Assembly: GCA_020809705.1 (NCBI GenBank)
Contig: CP085828.1
Location: forward strand, 62,001-126,000
Source of the DNA: Calonectria ilicicola
Taxonomy: Eukaryota; Ascomycota; Sordariomycetes; Hypocreales; Nectriaceae
Reading direction: 5' to 3'
Length of the DNA: 64,000 bases
In this document: positions 58,523 through 64,000 of the stretch, piece by piece
How positions within the stretch are numbered: position 1 is the stretch's first letter
Layout of the letters: each line of letters begins with the position of its first letter
The notes under the pieces: generated by a model
The model's input: only the letters and a program-made list of their open reading frames with translations
Databases searched by the model: none
What the model was told of the DNA's origin: nothing
Made by a program: the position numbers and the translations under genes

Positions 58523-59513
58523 TAAATTTAAATAAGTATTTAATATAATATAATTATTATTTATTAAGCTTTTATATCATTATAAAGTAAAAGATATTCT
58601 TATAATTAGTAAATATTATAATCTTATATTAATTTTTAAAAAGTATTATTAAAATATTTTAAAAGTATTAATAATAATTAAAAAAATTTTATTATAAATA
58701 AAGTAATTAAGTTCTACTTCTTATAGCTTATATAAGTAGAATATAATAAAATATAATCTCCCTTATTTATCCCTTTATCCAATCTAGGCTTCAATAGCAA
58801 AGTCAAAGAAGTCTGTTTCTAACTTAATAGGTCAGTTAGGGTTAAATATTATAAGTACCAGCTTAGCTATAATAATGTTTTTTAATTGATTAAATGCTTT
58901 TTAAGCTTTTAATTCTTAAATAAAGGATACTTCTTTCCTTATAAAAGTAATTAGAGGTATTATTATTTATTTAAAGTTTTTAATAAATTTATAATAATAG
59001 TTAATAAATCTAAGAAAGGATTAGACTTCTAGTAGATTCTTAGGCTCCTTCTATTATTTAATAATAGCAACTTTCTTAAAGTTTATTTAAATCTTATTAT
59101 AAAAGATAATATATTTTAAAAATTCTACTTCTTTAATATAGAATATGTTTTTCTTAGGTTTAATAAGTAATTTAATATCTTAGAAGGCTTTTAAAATCTA
59201 ATAAATATATTACTTATATTCTTCTTTATTTTTAAAAAAGATAAATATATTATTTAGATAGTAGATAATAAAGATATTTAAATATTTATATAATATATTA
59301 TTAATTATTCTTTAAAATGATACTAGTGTATTAATAAATCCGAAGGATATTATTTAGTACTTAAATAATCTAAACTTTATTTAAAAGGTAGTCTTCTATT
59401 TATCTCCTTTTCTAATCCTTATTAGATTATAGGCTCCTTTTAGATTAAGTATAATAAATATCTTTATATTATGTAATCTATCTTTTATCTTATTAATAAA
59501 TAATAAAGGTATA
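58523..59513 (-). pseudogene. B-like gypsy relic, first part
   Basis: It is paralogous to 26020-26640 and 32015-32340 of element B, colinear and without the family-A insertion between them, so it documents the empty site. The RNase H and RT region reads on the minus strand with many stops. Confidence 0.75.
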
Positions 59514-59515
59514 TA

Positions 59516-61373
59516 ACATATATGATAAGCATGCATCACAGACAAGTATACATTGCAAAAATCCCTCATACATAACACTTTTCAATTAATCAAATACTTC
59601 TCAACCATCAAACATATCACAGTCCAATATAAAGGCTAATATCTTTCTTACCCTTTAAGCTATTTAAGATCCCCAAAAATTAAGTACCCGAAAGGCTACA
59701 TAGATCTATAAAGTTAATGAGTATAGGCTATATTGTTGGCAGAAGGGGATTTAATCTCGAAGTAATTAGATCTCTTTATTATATAAGCTATTTAATTTAG
59801 AAGAGGATATTATTCTTTAATTTATTCTAGATCTAGATTTATAAGGATTCCCTCTATAGCTTTCTGGTGTAAAGGAAATAGCTAATTAATTACTTTCTGA
59901 TTAAAATGAATTACTAATTGGCTAGCGCTAGGCTTTAAACTTTATAAAGTAATATATAGAGCTTAAAATATGATTCTTTTGTAAATATGATTATAAAAGA
60001 GCTAAATGCAAAGATCTAAAGATTATTAATAATTAGTTTAAGCTTATAATAAATGTAATAAGGAAGTATAATATTGAATTAGATGATATTTATAATTTTG
60101 ATGAGATTGGCTTTATAATAGGCATTATTATAAGTGGAATGGTTATAATAGGTATAAAAAGATATTTAAACCTAAAATTGATCTAGCCTGAAAATCGAGA
60201 ATGGATAATAGCTATTTAAGCTATTAATACAAGAGGCTAGGCAATCCTGCCATTTCTCATTACTATAGGCCAATATCATCTTACCAATTGGTATAAAGAA
60301 AGCAACCTTCCAGCCAATTAGGCTATTGCTACTACCCAAAATAGCTAGACCGATAATACAATAGGTCTTAAGTGGCTAAAGCACTTTAATCATCATATAA
60401 GTAATTGATCAATTGGTTATTATTATCTTCTTATTCTTAATAGGTATAAAAGTTATTATTTAGTCCAATTTGAGGAATATTATAAGGATAATAAAATTAT
60501 TATACTTTATATACTATTTAATTTATCTTATCTACTTTAGCCTCTTAATATTACATACTTTGGGCCGCTGAAAATAATATATAGGAAAGAAATAGAGTAT
60601 TTGATTAGATACTCTATAACCTATATTTTAAAGTCTGACTTCTTCCTAGCCTTTTACAATATATATAATACTACTATTATAGAAAAGAATATTCAAGTAA
60701 GATTTAGAGAAGCTAGGCTTTATTCTCTAGATATAGAAAATGTTATATTAAAGCTTGATGTGCAACTATAAACTCTAATACCCTTTAATTAAATGATTAA
60801 GCCTACTAGCCCTTAGGCTCCAAAGACTCCAAGGAATATTACTAAGACTAGCTCTTAGTCTAAATATCTTAAAAGATGAATTAGAAGACTACAAAGCACC
60901 TCTCTAGAGTTTATTATTAAGGCATTATAATCGCTTTTTAAAGAAATAAAGGCAGTTATATATAAGATGGTATTAATAAAAGCTAAAATACAGAATCTTC
61001 AACAAGCAAATAAAATACTTAGTAAACACCGCAGATCAAAAAGAACTAGACTACAAAATGGAGGGACAATAATAATAGCTAGTGCACAAGAAGTAATTGA
61101 TTAAATAGATGTAAATATATAAATACAGGTAAAATTATTAAAAAGTAGTGGTTGAGGAAGTTGGCGCGATTGGGCAAAAGGCATTATGGGACTTGTAGTA
61201 AGATTGGTTATAATGTAAGGATATGTTAGGTAGTTATTGAGACCTCTAAAGAAGAGAATAATAATTAGTTTTAATTAATTAAATGCCTTATGATGTTTTT
61301 ATTTTAAATTAAAAATGGGGGTGGTGGAAAGTGCGATGTATACTTGTCTATGATGCATGCTTATCATATACGT
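59516..61373 (+). mobile_element. Fot1/pogo-type DNA transposon 2, 1,858 bp
   Basis: Inverted terminal repeats of about 42 bp begin ACATATATGATAAGCATGCA (left) and its near match (right), with TA at 59514-59515 and 61374-61375. The termini differ from transposon 1, so this is another subfamily. Element B at about 32340-32350 shows the uninterrupted target. Confidence 0.92.
59740..61105 (+). pseudogene. Fot1/pogo-like transposase relic 2
   Basis: Plus-strand text: IYNFDEIGFIIGIIISGMVI (60087-60145), ENREWIIAI, INTRG, AILPFLITIGQYHLTNWYKE, then IGLKWLKHFNHHISN and FGPLKIIYRKEIEYLIRYSI. The first catalytic Asp (NFDE) is kept. More than ten stops are present. Confidence 0.8.
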
Positions 61374-61375
61374 TA

Positions 61376-61790
61376 GTCTTTAATAGTGATATTATTAAGC
61401 TATTGGTAGTCTATATAAAAATAAAGTTTTTTATTCTTCTTTAGAATAAATATCACTGGATAATTAGCTTTAGAGGTTAATATTTATATATATTCTTTTT
61501 ATGGTATATCTTTAATATACTTCTTTAAAGTATTAAGTTTTATTTAATTAAGATTATAAATTAAGAAGAAATAGATATTTATTCTATCCTTTAGTATAAT
61601 TTTATAATCCTATTAACTAGGTTCTAATAATCTAGTCTTAAGTTCTTCTATAAATAACTATTTATAAATATAATATTAATATAATATATTTTTTAATTAA
61701 TTATTAATAGCATTTTTCTTTATTTTTTAAGATCTTAATCAAACTATTAGAATTATATATAGAGGTTGGTAATAACTCTTTACTATATCC
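61376..61790 (-). pseudogene. B-like gypsy relic, second part
   Basis: It continues 58523-59513 after the Fot1 insertion and matches 32350-32760 of element B (RT and upstream). It is broken at 61792 by another insertion. Confidence 0.7.
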
Positions 61791-61791
61791 T

Positions 61792-64000
61792 TGTTATAAC
61801 TCTTCTCTAGATACATTAGACCAACGAGTCACGTGTAGCTTTCAACCTTCTATAAGTAGAAGCTACCTAGTAGAATAGAGAAGACAAGCATATTCAATCT
61901 TATACTACAGAATCTACCTTTCTATATTATAAAATAAAATCACTACATCTAACCTTCCACTAGCTAATATTGACTTATTATATCAGGGACCTCATCATCT
62001 AATCAAACTACTTACCTCTAGCTAGATCTAACATACTAAGGGTTAATTATACCTAGAAGTATAACAAGTAATAGCAATTGCTAAGTTTCAAACTAAATAA
62101 CCTCAGCCCAAGAGAAAGAATACAAAAAACAAAGAGCAAAGAAAGTCACCCCTTCATAGGTAAAACTGACCAGATAAGGAGAAGGCTTAACCTACCAATC
62201 TGCCAACTAGCCTAATTAAGTATCAAGCTAACTAAATTAATAATAATATACAAGTTTCAAGGATTCCTTAATTATAACCCCGATTTCTCTATTAGAGAAA
62301 AGAAACTTGCCAACACAATTACCCTTAGCAACCTAGAAGCCTTATCTAGCTAGGAATACAACAAAAGTGATTAGTTCATTATAATAGAAGTCCCTCAAGA
62401 GAAAGAACCCCTAAAGTATTAGAATATAATAGATCTCTACGCTATCAGAATTACCTAGAATTTAATTAAAAAGATCCTCACTAAAGCAAAAGATAACAAA
62501 ATCCTGCCTTATAAACCAAACCACTCTATCTATGCTTCCTTAAAGGAGTTAAGAATAGAAGAAAACCTAATATTAACCTTTAAAAATACTTAAATAACTA
62601 TCTAAACAATAAAAATAATACTAAAACTATAGCTTAATCTAATTTTAAAAGAAAGGCTAGTATCACTAAATATAGCTTAAATCTATAGAAGTATAGTTAA
62701 CCCTGATAAGCAAGAGGCTATATTAAGCAAGGGCATTCTAACCCCAGCTATATTAAATCCATCTTAAGAACTAAAAGAAATAGGTTTAAATACTACTAAC
62801 CTAGAGACTTAGGGGTTAGAAGGATCAGGAGGAACAACAAAACCAACACTACCGAAGGATAAAATAGAAAGAATACTAAAAAACCTATAATAAAAACTAA
62901 GGACAGTAGATCCAGCTAAAAAAAATAAGGCCATCAACTAATTAACCGAACTAATAGGCAAATTAGATCTAAGCCTAGTCGGGGGTTAGGAGAAAGGCAA
63001 GGGTCAGGACAAGTCCATTCCGCCCTATCCCTTCGCACTAGGAAGTACTAGTGGGTTAAGTACTGCCTTCTTATAGATGAAAGCAACGCTACCTAGGGTC
63101 AAGGAGGAACTGTCTTGGGTCAAGGAGGAACTGTCTTGCGTCACGCCTAGACCAAGAGGTGGCATGGAATATTAGCAGAAGGAATTTCATTTAAAACCTT
63201 AGGCGAGAAACTGGACCGCTGACTATACCGAAATGGATGAAGCCACCTAATAGGAAGTTAGAACCAGCAGAATACTAGAGTTCGGAAATGTGCAGGAACA
63301 ACCAACCATTTAAATTAAGGATATTGGTTTTTTCTAGCTAAATAGTGGAATAGAAAAAGCTAAGGAAGAAGGATTATAGTATGATAGTAAGTAAGTTATC
63401 TTTATAAATATTGAAATGTGGATCCAAGTAATTAGATCTACCTAGGAAGATAACTCTAATATTAACTGTAACTATATTTAATAAAACATTTGAAGTTTAC
63501 TTTAAGGATTTATATTAAAATGATATTATTATCAGTTAAATCTAAAGAAATAAAGGAGACTTACAACTATTATAGAGATCTTCTTTAATATGGTTTGGAA
63601 GGAATTTAGTATGAAAAAGAGATAAGTAATACACTAGATAGAGATAGCTAAATACAACCAACAAAGTATTCTAGATGGTGTCCTAGTTTGCGATTTCGCC
63701 GCTTAGGTATTCAGCCAAGCTAGATTAATAGGCTGGACAGGAGAACATTAGCTTTTAATAGCGGTATATGATCGATTGGCGATAGATTTGCAATTATTAT
63801 ATCTAAAACCAATGGAAAGTAATACTTAAAACAACTATATTAAGAAGATTAATAAAATCTATAAAAAGCTATAAAAGAAATTAGAGGATGAATGATAAGT
63901 AAGGGACTAATTAATATCTTAAAATCTAAAAGTGAATATTAGGAAGGTATATGTAGTAATTAAAGAAGATAGTAAAGAAGACCAAGTTAACTAGAATTAA
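61792..64000 (+). mobile_element. Start of a further retroelement, incomplete at window end
   Basis: The B-like relic is interrupted at TGTTATAACTC (61792), an LTR-like start. A possible LTR end and tRNA-iMet-type primer site (TTATATCAGGGACC) lies near 61976-61990. Farther on, plus-strand text with many Gln-site stops (around 63215-63900, for example RILEFGNVQEQPTI and LIGWTGEH) looks like a gag-type protein I cannot place. A 21-bp tandem duplication GGGTCAAGGAGGAACTGTCT(T) lies at about 63097-63138. The 3' end is outside the window. Confidence 0.45.

Noticed and set aside
1..64000. CRISPR array, rRNA or bacterial operon features
   Set aside because: The repeats are LTRs, TIRs and minisatellites. 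Spliced genes show a eukaryotic genome, and no rRNA or convincing tRNA was found.

Overview
The window is genomic DNA of a filamentous ascomycete (Pezizomycotina; I cannot name the genus). Short 44-70 bp introns, fungal Zn2Cys6 regulator and anion:cation-symporter (ACS) type MFS families, and C-to-T-type decay of repeats resembling repeat-induced point mutation (RIP) all fit. It splits into two halves.

Bases 1 to about 20.8 kb are a normal-composition gene island. I could rebuild complete reading frames for eight multi-exon genes: a D-2-hydroxyacid dehydrogenase (371-1558, +), an ACS-type MFS permease (2009-3704, -), a class II aldolase/adducin-domain protein (4268-5296, +), a secreted Asp-box beta-propeller hydrolase-like protein (5660-6792, -), a short-chain dehydrogenase (8585-9600, -), a 4-coumarate:CoA-ligase-like enzyme (13046-14774, +), a Zn2Cys6 transcription factor (15225-18034, +) and a second ACS-type MFS permease (19011-20822, +). 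Two transporters, one pathway-type regulator, a CoA ligase, two oxidoreductases and an aldolase, with no polyketide or peptide synthase, look like a carbon-source catabolic cluster. The substrate is unknown. Two genes contain GC-AG introns. A 1,011-bp deleted hAT element with perfect 8-bp target duplications sits between the propeller gene and the dehydrogenase.

From about 21.7 kb to the end the DNA is AT-rich and consists of transposons, most broken by stop codons. It starts with a piggyBac-like transposase relic (21732-22697). Two nests of LTR retrotransposons follow, and I could resolve their boundaries exactly from LTR pairs and 5-bp target duplications. Nest 1: a solo LTR of family A (23081-23196 plus 36264-36359) is split by a family-B gypsy element (23197-36258), which is itself interrupted by a young family-A gypsy element (26641-32009) and by a 489-bp TRIM-like element (34541-35029) with tRNA-type promoter boxes. 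Nest 2: an old family-A copy (36645-55495, -) is interrupted by gypsy element C (36696-43595), gypsy element D (44558-50351), a 374-bp GC-rich insert with a quadruplex motif and minisatellite, and a solo LTR of family C (51086-51483). Beyond lie two Fot1/pogo-type DNA transposons (55844-57703 and 59516-61373), a decayed B-like element and the start of another retroelement running off the end.

Short repeats (solo LTRs, TRIM, small insert) kept normal base composition, whereas long elements around them are mutated. This matches a length-dependent repeat-mutation process. Family names A to D are mine.
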